Assembly (NCBI GenBank): GCA_902625945.1
Contig: CACODG010000007.1
Span: forward strand, 1 to 49,092
Length of the DNA: 49,092 nt
Direction: 5' to 3'
Origin: an uncultured Pelagibacteraceae bacterium
Lineage (GTDB): Bacteria; Pseudomonadota; Alphaproteobacteria; Pelagibacterales; Pelagibacteraceae
The notes under the pieces were generated by a model. That model was not told the origin of the DNA. It saw nothing but the letters and a program-made list of their open reading frames with translations, and did not search any database. Below, in pieces: positions 9,590-17,105 of this stretch. The translations under genes and the position numbers were made by a program. Each line of letters opens with the position of its first letter. Position 1 is the stretch's first letter.

Positions 9590-9617
9590 CTTGCAGATGT
9601 CAAAAAAACACCCATAT
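9590..9617 (+). promoter_or_regulatory. Heat-shock (sigma-32/RpoH-type) promoter for dnaK
   Basis: CTTGCAG at 9590-9596 and CCCATAT at 9611-9617 are separated by 14 bp. This resembles the RpoH consensus: a CTTG-starting -35 and CCCATnT as -10, with 13-15 bp between. A start near 9624 would give a 5' leader of about 19 nt carrying the AGAAGGA ribosome site at 9627-9633, before the dnaK ATG at 9643. Seen by eye only; no rpoH gene is in the window. Confidence 0.6.
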
Positions 9618-9642
9618 AAATTAAACAGAAGGATAATAAAAA

Positions 9643-11568
9643 ATGAGCAAAGTAATTGGAATTGACTTGGGTACCACGAATTCATGCGTGGCTATAATGG
9701 ATGGTAAACAAGCTAAAGTCTTAGAAAATACAGAAGGAGCTAGAACCACTCCCTCAGTTGTAGCTTTTTTAGAAAAAGATGAAAAACTAGTAGGGCAACC
9801 AGCTAAAAGACAAGCTGTTACAAATGCTGGTGATACAATATTTGCTGTAAAAAGGCTTATTGGTAGAAAATTTGACGGTCCTTCTGTTCAAAAGGATATT
9901 TCAAAAGTTCCTTATAAAATTGTTAAATCTGAAAACGGTGATGCCTGGGTAGAAGGTAAAGGAAAAAAATATTCACCAGCACAAATATCTGCATTTGTTT
10001 TACAGAAAATGAAAGAGACTGCAGAAAAATATTTAGGGCAAGCTGTAACCAAAGCTGTCATCACAGTTCCAGCATATTTTAATGACTCTCAAAGGCAAGC
10101 TACAAAAGATGCGGGAAAAATTGCCGGCTTAGAAGTTTTAAGAATTATAAATGAACCAACAGCTGCCTCTTTAGCTTATGGGTTGGATAAAAAAGGAGGA
10201 AAGAAAATAGCTGTCTATGATTTAGGAGGAGGTACTTTTGATATTTCAATTTTAGAAATCGGTGACGGCGTGTTTGAAGTAAAGTCAACTAATGGGGATA
10301 CTTTTTTAGGTGGGGAGGATTTTGACGACGCTATTGTTGAGTATCTTGCCTCTGAATTTAAGAAGGATAACGGTATCGATTTAAAAACTGATAAACTTGC
10401 ACTTCAAAGACTTAAAGAGGCTGCGGAAAAAGCTAAGATCGAATTGTCTTCTGCTGCTCAAACTGAAATTAACTTACCGTTTATAACTGCAGATAAAACA
10501 GGTCCTAAACATTTAAATTTAAAATTTACTAGAGCTAAGTTAGAAGCTTTGGTTCAAGTCTTAGTTGATAGAACTTTAGAACCATGTAAGACAGCTTTAA
10601 AAGACTCTGGTTTTTCTGCTGCAGAAATAAACGAAGTAGTTCTTGTAGGTGGGATGACTAGAATGCCCAAAATTATTGAGACAGTTAAAAACTTTTTTGG
10701 AAAAGAGCCAAATAAAAGTGTAAATCCTGACGAAGTAGTTGCTATGGGCGCAGCTATTCAAGGAGGTGTCCTTCAAGGGGATGTAAAAGACGTATTGCTC
10801 TTAGATGTTACACCTTTATCTTTAGGGATTGAAACATTAGGCGGAGTTTCTACGAAATTAATTGAAAAAAATACAACTATACCAACAAAAAAAAGCCAAG
10901 TGTTTTCTACCGCGGAAGATAATCAACCTGCAGTATCAATTAGAGTTCTTCAAGGGGAAAGAGAAATGGCTGCAGATAATAAGATATTAGGAAACTTTGA
11001 ATTGGTTGGCATACCTCCAGCGCCGAGAGGAACACCTCAAATAGAAGTAACGTTTGATATTGATGCGAATGGTATTGTTAGCGTTTCAGCAAAAGATAAA
11101 GGGACAGGTAAAGAGCAAAAAATTCAAATCCAAGCATCTGGAGGGTTATCCGATGAAGAAATTCAAAAAATGGTAAAAGATGCAGAAGCTAATAAAGAAG
11201 CAGATAAAAAGAAAAGAGAGTCTGTCGATGCAAGAAACCAAGCGGACAGCCTGGTATTCTCAACAGAAAAAAGTTTAAAAGAGCATGGTGATAAAATATC
11301 TGCTGAGGAGAAAAAAGCTATTGAAAATGGTATTGCTGACCTTAAAAAATCTTTAGAGGGAACAGATATCGAAGATATTAAAAAGAAAACCCAGAGTTTA
11401 ATTCAGGTTTCTATGAAACTGGGAGAGGCTGTATATAAAAGCCAACAAAAACCAAAGGATGATGACAAAGGCTCTGGCGGGCCAAAAGATGCAAAGCCTG
11501 GTGAAAAAGATAATGTAGTTGACGCAGATTTTGAAGATATAAAAGAAGATAAAGAAAAAAGCGCCTAA
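9643..11568 (+). CDS. dnaK: Molecular chaperone DnaK (Hsp70)
   Basis: DnaK is the ATP-driven chaperone that binds unfolded peptides, working with DnaJ and GrpE, both adjacent. The 641-residue length is standard. The ATPase domain starts with [17 protein letters not shown] and contains [19 protein letters not shown] and [13 protein letters not shown]. The substrate domain includes [17 protein letters not shown], and the tail ends in a charged stretch with DADFEDI. A strong ribosome site AGAAGGA at 9627-9633 sits ahead of the ATG, stronger than at most genes here and consistent with high expression. Confidence 0.98.
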   Translation: MSKVIGIDLGTTNSCVAIMDGKQAKVLENTEGARTTPSVVAFLEKDEKLVGQPAKRQAVTNAGDTIFAVKRLIGRKFDGPSVQKDISKVPYKIVKSENGDAWVEGKGKKYSPAQISAFVLQKMKETAEKYLGQAVTKAVITVPAYFNDSQRQATKDAGKIAGLEVLRIINEPTAASLAYGLDKKGGKKIAVYDLGGGTFDISILEIGDGVFEVKSTNGDTFLGGEDFDDAIVEYLASEFKKDNGIDLKTDKLALQRLKEAAEKAKIELSSAAQTEINLPFITADKTGPKHLNLKFTRAKLEALVQVLVDRTLEPCKTALKDSGFSAAEINEVVLVGGMTRMPKIIETVKNFFGKEPNKSVNPDEVVAMGAAIQGGVLQGDVKDVLLLDVTPLSLGIETLGGVSTKLIEKNTTIPTKKSQVFSTAEDNQPAVSIRVLQGEREMAADNKILGNFELVGIPPAPRGTPQIEVTFDIDANGIVSVSAKDKGTGKEQKIQIQASGGLSDEEIQKMVKDAEANKEADKKKRESVDARNQADSLVFSTEKSLKEHGDKISAEEKKAIENGIADLKKSLEGTDIEDIKKKTQSLIQVSMKLGEAVYKSQQKPKDDDKGSGGPKDAKPGEKDNVVDADFEDIKEDKEKSA

Positions 11569-11588
11569 GATAAAAAAGGAGACGTCCT

Positions 11589-12710
11589 GTGGCTAAAAGA
11601 GATTGTTATGATGTCTTAGGTATCCCTAGAGGAGCTTCAAAAGACGATATAAAAAAAGCTTATAGAAAACTAGCTTTAAAATACCATCCAGACAAAAATA
11701 AAGGTGACAAAGCTTCTGAGGAAAAATTTAAAGAAGCTAGTGAGGCGTATCACATACTTTCAGATGATAAGAGAAAAGCAAACTATGACCAGTTTGGGCA
11801 TGCAGCTTTTGAGGGAGGCGGTGGCGGAGGATTTCAAGGCTTTAGTGGTTTTGACAGCTCTTCTTTTTCAGATATTTTTGAAGATTTTTTTAGCGACTTT
11901 GGGGGCGGCACTTCAAGAAGAACTAGTAACAGAGGAAATGATTTAAGATATGACGTAAGCATAAGTTTGGAAGATGCCTACATAGGTACAGAAAAAAATG
12001 TCAGATATACCACTTACAAAACTTGTAAAACTTGCTCTGGTAGCGGAGCTGCCAAAGGATCTAAACCAATACGATGTGACTATTGTTCAGGAAGAGGAAA
12101 GGTAAGAACAAATCAGGGTTTTTTTACTGTACAACAAACCTGCCCTCAATGTAGTGGCTATGGAGAAATGATTGGAACTCCTTGTAATAGTTGTAATGGA
12201 AATGGAAAAGTTCAAGCTAATGAGAATGTCACTGTCAAAATACCAAAAGGAGTTGATGATGGAACTAGGATCAGGCTGTCTGGTAAAGGTGAATCTGGTT
12301 CAAAAGGCGGGTCTAGTGGAGATTTGTATTTATTTATATCAATCGATAATCATAGCATTTTTAAAAGATCAGACGAAAACTTATATTACGAATTACCGAT
12401 TGCGTTTTCAGACGCAGCATTGGGGATCTCGGTAGAAGTGCCTTCAATTGATGGGGGTAAATCAAAGATCAAAATTCCAGCGGGCACGCAATATGGAAAA
12501 CAATTCAGATTAAAAGGTAAAGGTATGCCTATCTTAAGAAGGAGTGTATTTGGTGATCTATATATAAGAGTCGTCACTCAAGTCCCAACATCACTTTCTA
12601 AAAGACAAAAAGATATATTAGAAGAATTTAATGAAATCGAGTCCAATAAACCAGATCCAGTAATAAAAAATTTTTTTGAAAAAGCTAAAAAATTTTGGAA
12701 AAAATCTTAA
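11589..12710 (+). CDS. dnaJ: Chaperone protein DnaJ (Hsp40)
   Basis: DnaJ delivers substrates to DnaK and stimulates its ATPase. The 373-residue protein is complete. The J-domain is residues 1-70 with the HPD triad (KYHPDKNKGDK), followed by a Gly/Phe-rich linker. Four zinc-binding repeats follow (CKTCSGSG, CDYCSGRG, CPQCSGYG, CNSCNGNG at about 145-210), then the two C-terminal substrate domains. The start is GTG at 11589, chosen because AAGGAG at 11576-11581 is a strong ribosome site at good spacing and the protein then begins AKRDCYDVLGIPRGA. It is 20 bp after dnaK and surely cotranscribed. Confidence 0.97.
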   Translation: MAKRDCYDVLGIPRGASKDDIKKAYRKLALKYHPDKNKGDKASEEKFKEASEAYHILSDDKRKANYDQFGHAAFEGGGGGGFQGFSGFDSSSFSDIFEDFFSDFGGGTSRRTSNRGNDLRYDVSISLEDAYIGTEKNVRYTTYKTCKTCSGSGAAKGSKPIRCDYCSGRGKVRTNQGFFTVQQTCPQCSGYGEMIGTPCNSCNGNGKVQANENVTVKIPKGVDDGTRIRLSGKGESGSKGGSSGDLYLFISIDNHSIFKRSDENLYYELPIAFSDAALGISVEVPSIDGGKSKIKIPAGTQYGKQFRLKGKGMPILRRSVFGDLYIRVVTQVPTSLSKRQKDILEEFNEIESNKPDPVIKNFFEKAKKFWKKS

Positions 12711-12715
12711 TTTAA

Positions 12716-12883
12716 ATGGAAACTGATCAAATAATGTCTGCGATATTTCTTATTGCAGTACTAGCTTTAATCTTACCTGGTTTTTTATCCACCAATAATA
12801 GATTAAAACAATTTTTAAAAAATTTATCTATTTGGACTATAATTGTACTTGTTATTATTGTAGTTATTTATTTAATTAGATAA
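12716..12883 (+). CDS. Small two-helix membrane protein (55 residues)
   Basis: An ATG at 12716 opens a 55-codon frame ending in TAA at 12881-12883, whose final A is the first base of the dapB ATG. The protein has two hydrophobic segments, about residues 9-22 (AIFLIAVLALILPG) and 40-54 (WTIIVLVIIVVIYL), joined by a short basic loop (NNRLKQFLKN). It fits exactly between dnaJ (5 bp upstream) and dapB (1-bp overlap), which argues for a real coupled gene. I do not recognise a family. A small inner-membrane protein is the most that can be inferred. Confidence 0.65.
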   Translation: METDQIMSAIFLIAVLALILPGFLSTNNRLKQFLKNLSIWTIIVLVIIVVIYLIR

Positions 12884-13659
12884 TGAAAAAAATTAATTTA
12901 GCTATCACAGGGTGCATGGGTAGAATGGGGCAAAATCTCATAAAGTCTGCCTATAAAAATAAATCTTTCAAAATTGTTACTTTAACTGAAAATAAAAAAT
13001 TATATAAAAAAATATCAGGCATCAGGCCCCAAATTAATTCTTTAAGTGCTTTCAAAAAAACAAATGTAATTATTGATTTTACAGTTCCTAAGTGTACTTT
13101 AGAAATTCTCAATATTGCAGCAAAACAAAAGAAAAGAGTCGTAATTGGCACAACTGGTTTCACAAAAAAAGAGGAAAATTTGATTAGAAATTTCTCAAAG
13201 AAAATTCCTATACTTAAAGCAGGAAACATGAGCCTTGGAGTAAATTTACTTATGTATTTAACTGAAATTGCTTCGAAATCACTTGGAAATAATTTTTTAA
13301 GTAAGATCTACGAAGTACATCATAAACATAAAATTGATTATCCGTCAGGTACGGCTTTAATGCTTGGTAAAGGAATAGCCGATGGGAAGAAGAAAAATTT
13401 TTATAATTTAATCGGAAAAAAATATTTAAATAAAAAAAATTTCCCTTATGCAAAAAAAATAAACTTTAATTCTATTCGTAAAGGTGAAGTCATTGGTGAG
13501 CATGAAGTCAGGTTTTCTAGTGGAAAAGAAATTATAAAACTTAACCATGAATCGTTTGATAGAGCATTATATTCTGAAGGTGCTTTAGTTGCTGCTTCAT
13601 GGTTAATGTCAAAAAAAGCAGGCCTTTACTCTATGAGAGACCTTCTTAATTTTAAGTGA
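12883..13659 (+). CDS. dapB: 4-hydroxy-tetrahydrodipicolinate reductase
   Basis: DapB reduces the heterocyclic intermediate of the diaminopimelate/lysine pathway, serving both peptidoglycan and lysine synthesis. The 258-residue protein starts with the nucleotide-binding motif ITGCMGRMGQ. It has IGTTGF around residue 88 and the catalytic/substrate loop EVHHKHKIDYPSGTALMLG near 147-165, where the HHxHK and PSGTA residues match the family. Its start overlaps the small membrane protein by one base and its TGA overlaps the GTG of nth, so it is in the middle of a tight operon. Confidence 0.96.
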   Translation: MKKINLAITGCMGRMGQNLIKSAYKNKSFKIVTLTENKKLYKKISGIRPQINSLSAFKKTNVIIDFTVPKCTLEILNIAAKQKKRVVIGTTGFTKKEENLIRNFSKKIPILKAGNMSLGVNLLMYLTEIASKSLGNNFLSKIYEVHHKHKIDYPSGTALMLGKGIADGKKKNFYNLIGKKYLNKKNFPYAKKINFNSIRKGEVIGEHEVRFSSGKEIIKLNHESFDRALYSEGALVAASWLMSKKAGLYSMRDLLNFK

Positions 13660-14309
13660 ACAATAAAGAAAAAGCTAAAAATATTTTAAGGATATTAAAT
13701 AAAACTTATCCTAAAGTTCCTATACCACTTAATTATAAAAATACTTTTACACTTTTAGTTTCTGTATTGCTTTCAGCTCAGTGTACCGATGTAAATGTAA
13801 ATAATGTAACAAAAGATATTTATCCTAAATATAATAAACCAATTCATTTTGTAAAACTTGGTAGAAAGAAAATTGAACGATTGATAAAAAGAATAGGAAT
13901 ATTTAGAGTAAAAGCTAAAAGTATATTTTATTTATCTAAAACTTTAGTTGAAAAATACAAAGGAAATGTTCCAAGCACTTATGAGGAATTGGAACAATTG
14001 CCTGGTGTTGGTCACAAAACTGCGAGCGTTGTCATGTCTCAAGGTTTCGGGTTCCCTGCTTTTCCGGTGGATACACATATTCATAGATTGGCCCAAAGAT
14101 GGGGTTTAACTAATGGAAAAAACGTTGTTCAAACGGAAGAAGATTTAAAGAAAATTTTTCCAAAAAAGTATTGGAACAGGTTACATTTACAAATAATTTG
14201 GTACGGAAGGGAATATTGTAAAGCTCGAGATTGTTATGGAATAACTTGTAAAATTTGTAAAAGCTGTTATCCAAATAGAAAAAAACCAATTAAAGTAAAA
14301 AAAGCTTAA
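13656..14309 (+). CDS. nth: Endonuclease III (DNA glycosylase/AP lyase)
   Basis: Nth removes oxidised pyrimidines and cleaves the abasic site in base excision repair. The 217-residue protein has the helix-hairpin-helix LPGVGHKTASVV with the catalytic lysine (HKT), and the catalytic aspartate in FPVDTHIHRLAQRWG. The C-terminal cysteines fall at C-x4-C-x4-C-x2-C-x2-C (YCKARDCYGITCKICKSC), unlike the usual [4Fe-4S] spacing C-x6-C-x2-C-x5-C, so cluster binding is uncertain. The start is GTG at 13656, overlapping the dapB stop by 4 bp. The following kinase gene begins immediately after its stop. Confidence 0.93.
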   Translation: MNNKEKAKNILRILNKTYPKVPIPLNYKNTFTLLVSVLLSAQCTDVNVNNVTKDIYPKYNKPIHFVKLGRKKIERLIKRIGIFRVKAKSIFYLSKTLVEKYKGNVPSTYEELEQLPGVGHKTASVVMSQGFGFPAFPVDTHIHRLAQRWGLTNGKNVVQTEEDLKKIFPKKYWNRLHLQIIWYGREYCKARDCYGITCKICKSCYPNRKKPIKVKKA

Positions 14310-15239
14310 ATGAAAATCTTGGGAATTGGCAACGCTATCGTTGATGTAATTTGTAAAGTTGAAGATAAATTTATCGCTCAAAATAATTTAATAAAAAGTA
14401 CAATGAAACTTGTAGATGAAGTTGAATTTAAAAAATTATTATCTACTCTTAAAATAGAGGAAACCGTTTCTGGTGGATCAGTAGCAAACTCAATTGTAGG
14501 TCTTTCACAACTTGGAAGCAAAGTAGGTTTTATTGGAAAAATTAGTGATGATGATTTAGGTAACAAATATGAAGAAGGTTTAAAAAAAGAAAATGTGCAA
14601 TTCTTCTACTCGAAAAAAAAGGAATCAATACCTACTGGCACTTGTTTAATATTAATTACACCTGACACTGAGAGAACTATGGTAACTTTTCTTGGAACTG
14701 CAGGAAAAATTAATGAAAACGATATTGATACAAACGCTGTAAAGAATAGTAAAATTTTATTTCTTGAGGGATATCTTTGGGATGAAGGAGAACTAAAGAA
14801 AGCTTTTGAAAAAGCTATAAATAATGCAAATAGAGTCGCAATGTCACTGTCAGACTTATTTTGTGTAGAAAGACATAAACCTCATTTTTTAGATTTAGTT
14901 AAAAACAAATTAGATATCACGTTTGCAAACGAGCAAGAAATAATGTCTTTGATTGATGTTAAAAAATTTGATGAAGTAATTAATTTTGCTAAAGGAATAA
15001 ATAAGTTAATTGTTGTCACTCGTGGAGACAAAGGAGCAGTTGCAATAAATAAAAACGAAATCGTAGAATGTTCCGCTAAGAATAATCTCAAAATTAAAGA
15101 TTTAACAGGCGCGGGAGATTTATTTGCTGGCGGTTTTCTACATGGATTAATTAATGAAAAATCAACTCAAGAAAGTTTAGATATAGGAACAGAAATGTCC
15201 TCGAAAGTCATTCAAATAATAGGGGCTAGACTTAGTTGA
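14310..15239 (+). CDS. PfkB-family carbohydrate/nucleoside kinase (adenosine kinase-like)
   Basis: The 309-residue protein is a ribokinase/PfkB-fold sugar or nucleoside kinase. Signature 1 is GGSVANSIVGLSQLG with GFIGKISDDDLG near residues 52-85. Signature 2 is DLTGAGDLFAGGFLHG near 266-281, where the GAGD aspartate is the catalytic base. The N-terminus, LGIGNAIVDVICKV, resembles the adenosine-kinase-like group common in alphaproteobacteria. The substrate is not certain from sequence; ribose, adenosine and 2-keto-3-deoxygluconate kinases share these motifs. It directly follows nth and ends 18 bp from the convergent arfA-like gene. Confidence 0.85.
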   Translation: MKILGIGNAIVDVICKVEDKFIAQNNLIKSTMKLVDEVEFKKLLSTLKIEETVSGGSVANSIVGLSQLGSKVGFIGKISDDDLGNKYEEGLKKENVQFFYSKKKESIPTGTCLILITPDTERTMVTFLGTAGKINENDIDTNAVKNSKILFLEGYLWDEGELKKAFEKAINNANRVAMSLSDLFCVERHKPHFLDLVKNKLDITFANEQEIMSLIDVKKFDEVINFAKGINKLIVVTRGDKGAVAINKNEIVECSAKNNLKIKDLTGAGDLFAGGFLHGLINEKSTQESLDIGTEMSSKVIQIIGARLS

Positions 15240-15257
15240 TCAAATATAAAACAATTT

Positions 15258-15380
15258 TTAAAGAGAACTTAAATTAGTTTTTTTTCTTTTAAAACTTCCC
15301 TTTCCTTTTTTTGGTCTCACGACTCTTTTTCTATACTTGATTGTAAAAAGATCCTTTGCTACCTTATTTCTTTTTCTCAT
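15258..15380 (-). CDS. arfA: ArfA-like alternative ribosome-rescue factor (40 residues)
   Basis: A 40-codon frame begins with ATG at 15380, overlapping the stop of the upstream regulator gene as ATGA, and ends in TAA at 15258. The protein is highly basic: MRKRNKVAKDLF near the start, then RKRVVRPKKGKGSFKRKK. E. coli ArfA has LFRQRV followed by KKGKGSYMRK in the same order, and the KGKGS segment is the part known to enter the empty mRNA channel near the decoding centre. ArfA recruits a release factor to ribosomes stalled on mRNA lacking a stop codon. Unlike E. coli arfA, this gene has a normal stop and I see no internal hairpin. The similarity is short, so the call is probable rather than certain. 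Confidence 0.68.
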   Translation of the reverse strand: MRKRNKVAKDLFTIKYRKRVVRPKKGKGSFKRKKTNLSSL

Positions 15381-15982
15381 AAAAAATATCCATCTTTATT
15401 ATTTAGAATAAATTTTTCATCCATAAATTTTTCATTGATTTTTTTTCTTAATCTATAAATATGTGTTTCGACTGTATGTGTATCTGCTTCGGAGGAATAA
15501 TTCCAGACGGACGACAAAATATCGTCTTTGGATACCGGTTTTTTATTATTAAGAAATAATTCAAGAAGTTGAACTTCTTTTTCAGTAAGAATTATAAAAG
15601 TATTTAATTTTGATAATTTTTTCTCATTCTTATTTAAAAGATAGCTTTTAATTTCTATTGATGAATTATCTATAAATTTTTTTTTTGCAAACGTATTTTC
15701 TATAATACTGTTAATTTCTTTTAAAGTTGTTGGTAGTTCTAATCTTGCATCATAATTGTCTAAAAGGGTTTTCTTTTTTCCAACACAAATTTTAATTGCA
15801 TTATAGCTATCAATAAATTTTTTTTGTTTCTTATCCTCTAAAACGTCAATATGGAATAAAATAACATTAGCATTATCATTCGAATTGTCTACCAAAGGAT
15901 TAAACTTTAAAATTGCTTTCAATTCATTTAAAGTTGAAATAAATGAGGAAGGGCCTAGAATTCGAACATTTATTTTGTGCAT
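15377..15982 (-). CDS. OmpR/PhoB-type winged-helix regulator with degenerate receiver domain
   Basis: The 201-residue protein ends in a clear OmpR-type winged helix (about 125-201): LTEKEVQLLELFLNN, then SKDDILSSVWNY, then the recognition helix stretch TVETHIYRLRKKI and a DGYFL hairpin. The N-terminal 105 residues are shorter than a normal receiver and lack the acidic pair near strand 1, and no aspartate sits in a normal phosphorylation context (VILFHIDVLED is the closest). It is probably phosphorylation-independent. No histidine kinase is nearby. Its ATG overlaps the start of the divergent L,D-transpeptidase gene, an obvious candidate target, and arfA is coupled behind it by ATGA. Confidence 0.8.
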   Translation of the reverse strand: MHKINVRILGPSSFISTLNELKAILKFNPLVDNSNDNANVILFHIDVLEDKKQKKFIDSYNAIKICVGKKKTLLDNYDARLELPTTLKEINSIIENTFAKKKFIDNSSIEIKSYLLNKNEKKLSKLNTFIILTEKEVQLLELFLNNKKPVSKDDILSSVWNYSSEADTHTVETHIYRLRKKINEKFMDEKFILNNKDGYFL

Positions 15983-16477
15983 ATTTTAATTAATAAAAAA
16001 TACTTAATTTATAAAAACTATAAAGCAAAATGCTGTGTAGGTAAAAGGGGAATTGGTAATAAGAGGAAGGAAGGTGATTTAATAACACCAAAAGGAAGAT
16101 ATAAAATCAAATATATCTTGTACAGAAAAGATAGAATTAAAAGAATTCAATCTAAAATCAAAAAAATTGCAATTAAAAAAAACATGGGTTGGTGCGATGA
16201 TCCAACGTCTCAAAATTATAATAAGCTTACTATGTTACCATCTCCTTATAACTACGAGAAACTTTATAGAAAACAAAACACTTATGATATTATTTTAGTT
16301 TTAAATTATAACATGAATCCCATAGTAAAAAATAAAGGTAGTGCGATTTTTATTCATATTGCTAAAAAGAATTATAAAAAAACAAATGGGTGTGTGGCTC
16401 TAAAAAAAATAGATCTTTTAAAGATTATAAAAAAAATAAAAAGTAATACTAAAGTTAAGATCGAGAACCAAAAATAG
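15977..16477 (+). CDS. L,D-transpeptidase (YkuD) family protein
   Basis: The 166-residue protein is essentially one YkuD domain. Supporting features are GDLITPKGRYKI (the T-P-x-G motif) near residue 35 and FIHIAKKNYKKTNGCVAL near 120-138, where His and the Cys in T-x-GC form the catalytic site. Known members cross-link peptidoglycan or attach proteins to it in the periplasm. No signal peptide is visible; the domain starts almost at residue 2 and the assigned start is GTG at 15977, which overlaps the start codon of the divergent regulator. Either export is unconventional, the start is further upstream, or it acts elsewhere. Its 3' end overlaps the yggS gene by 23 bp. Confidence 0.83.
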   Translation: MHILINKKYLIYKNYKAKCCVGKRGIGNKRKEGDLITPKGRYKIKYILYRKDRIKRIQSKIKKIAIKKNMGWCDDPTSQNYNKLTMLPSPYNYEKLYRKQNTYDIILVLNYNMNPIVKNKGSAIFIHIAKKNYKKTNGCVALKKIDLLKIIKKIKSNTKVKIENQK

Positions 16478-17105
16478 AGCTCCCTACCCTTACAAATGTT
16501 GATCCATGTTTTATAGCCTCAACATAATCTGCAGACATTCCCATACTCATTTCTTTAAGAGCCAAAGACTTGTTTAATTCACATAAAGACTTAAAATACT
16601 TTTCAGCACTTTGATCAATTGGCGGTATTACCATCAAACCAATAATTTTAAGATTTATTTCATTAATACAATAATTGTAGAAAGTTTCCAGCTCACCTAC
16701 TGAAATTCCAGATTTTTGAGACTCATTAGCAAGATTTACCTGTATAAAATATTTCAAATTTTTTTTTAGGCTTGTTTGATGTTTTGAAAGTGCGTCAGCA
16801 AGCTTTTGATTATCAAGTGAGTGGATATAATCAAAAAGTTTAACTGCGTCTTTAGCTTTGTTGCTTTGCAATTTGCCAATCATGTGAAGCCTTAAATTTT
16901 GATTACTTTTTCTTATTTCTGTCCACTTGGCTGTAGCTTCTTGAACTTTATTTTCTCCAAAATGAATGTGTCCATGTTCAACAAGAGGTTTAATGTAGTC
17001 TAAATCGAATGTTTTACTTACTGCTATAATATTTACTGGTTTATTAAGTTTTAACGAAGTAATATTCGATTGTATTTTTTCAAATCTTTCAACTATTGTA
17101 TTCAT
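16455..17105 (-). CDS. yggS: YggS family pyridoxal-phosphate homeostasis protein
   Basis: YggS/PLPBP proteins bind pyridoxal 5'-phosphate on a lysine in a TIM-barrel fold and help control free PLP and amino-acid pools; they have no proven catalytic activity. In this 216-residue protein the PLP lysine is in NIIAVSKTF near residue 31. Other family marks are HFGENKVQEA near 68, LHMIGKLQSNKAK near 94 and MGMSADYVEAIKHGSTFVRVGSSIFG at the end. Its ATG at 17105 abuts the divergent ATG of the ThiE-like gene at 17106, and its end overlaps the L,D-transpeptidase gene. Confidence 0.94.
   Translation of the reverse strand: MNTIVERFEKIQSNITSLKLNKPVNIIAVSKTFDLDYIKPLVEHGHIHFGENKVQEATAKWTEIRKSNQNLRLHMIGKLQSNKAKDAVKLFDYIHSLDNQKLADALSKHQTSLKKNLKYFIQVNLANESQKSGISVGELETFYNYCINEINLKIIGLMVIPPIDQSAEKYFKSLCELNKSLALKEMSMGMSADYVEAIKHGSTFVRVGSSIFGSRS

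Noticed and set aside
11577-11588. AGGA-GACG-TCCT hairpin overlapping the dnaJ ribosome site, as an RNA thermometer.
   Set aside because: Only four base pairs; too weak to hold the ribosome site closed without further structure.
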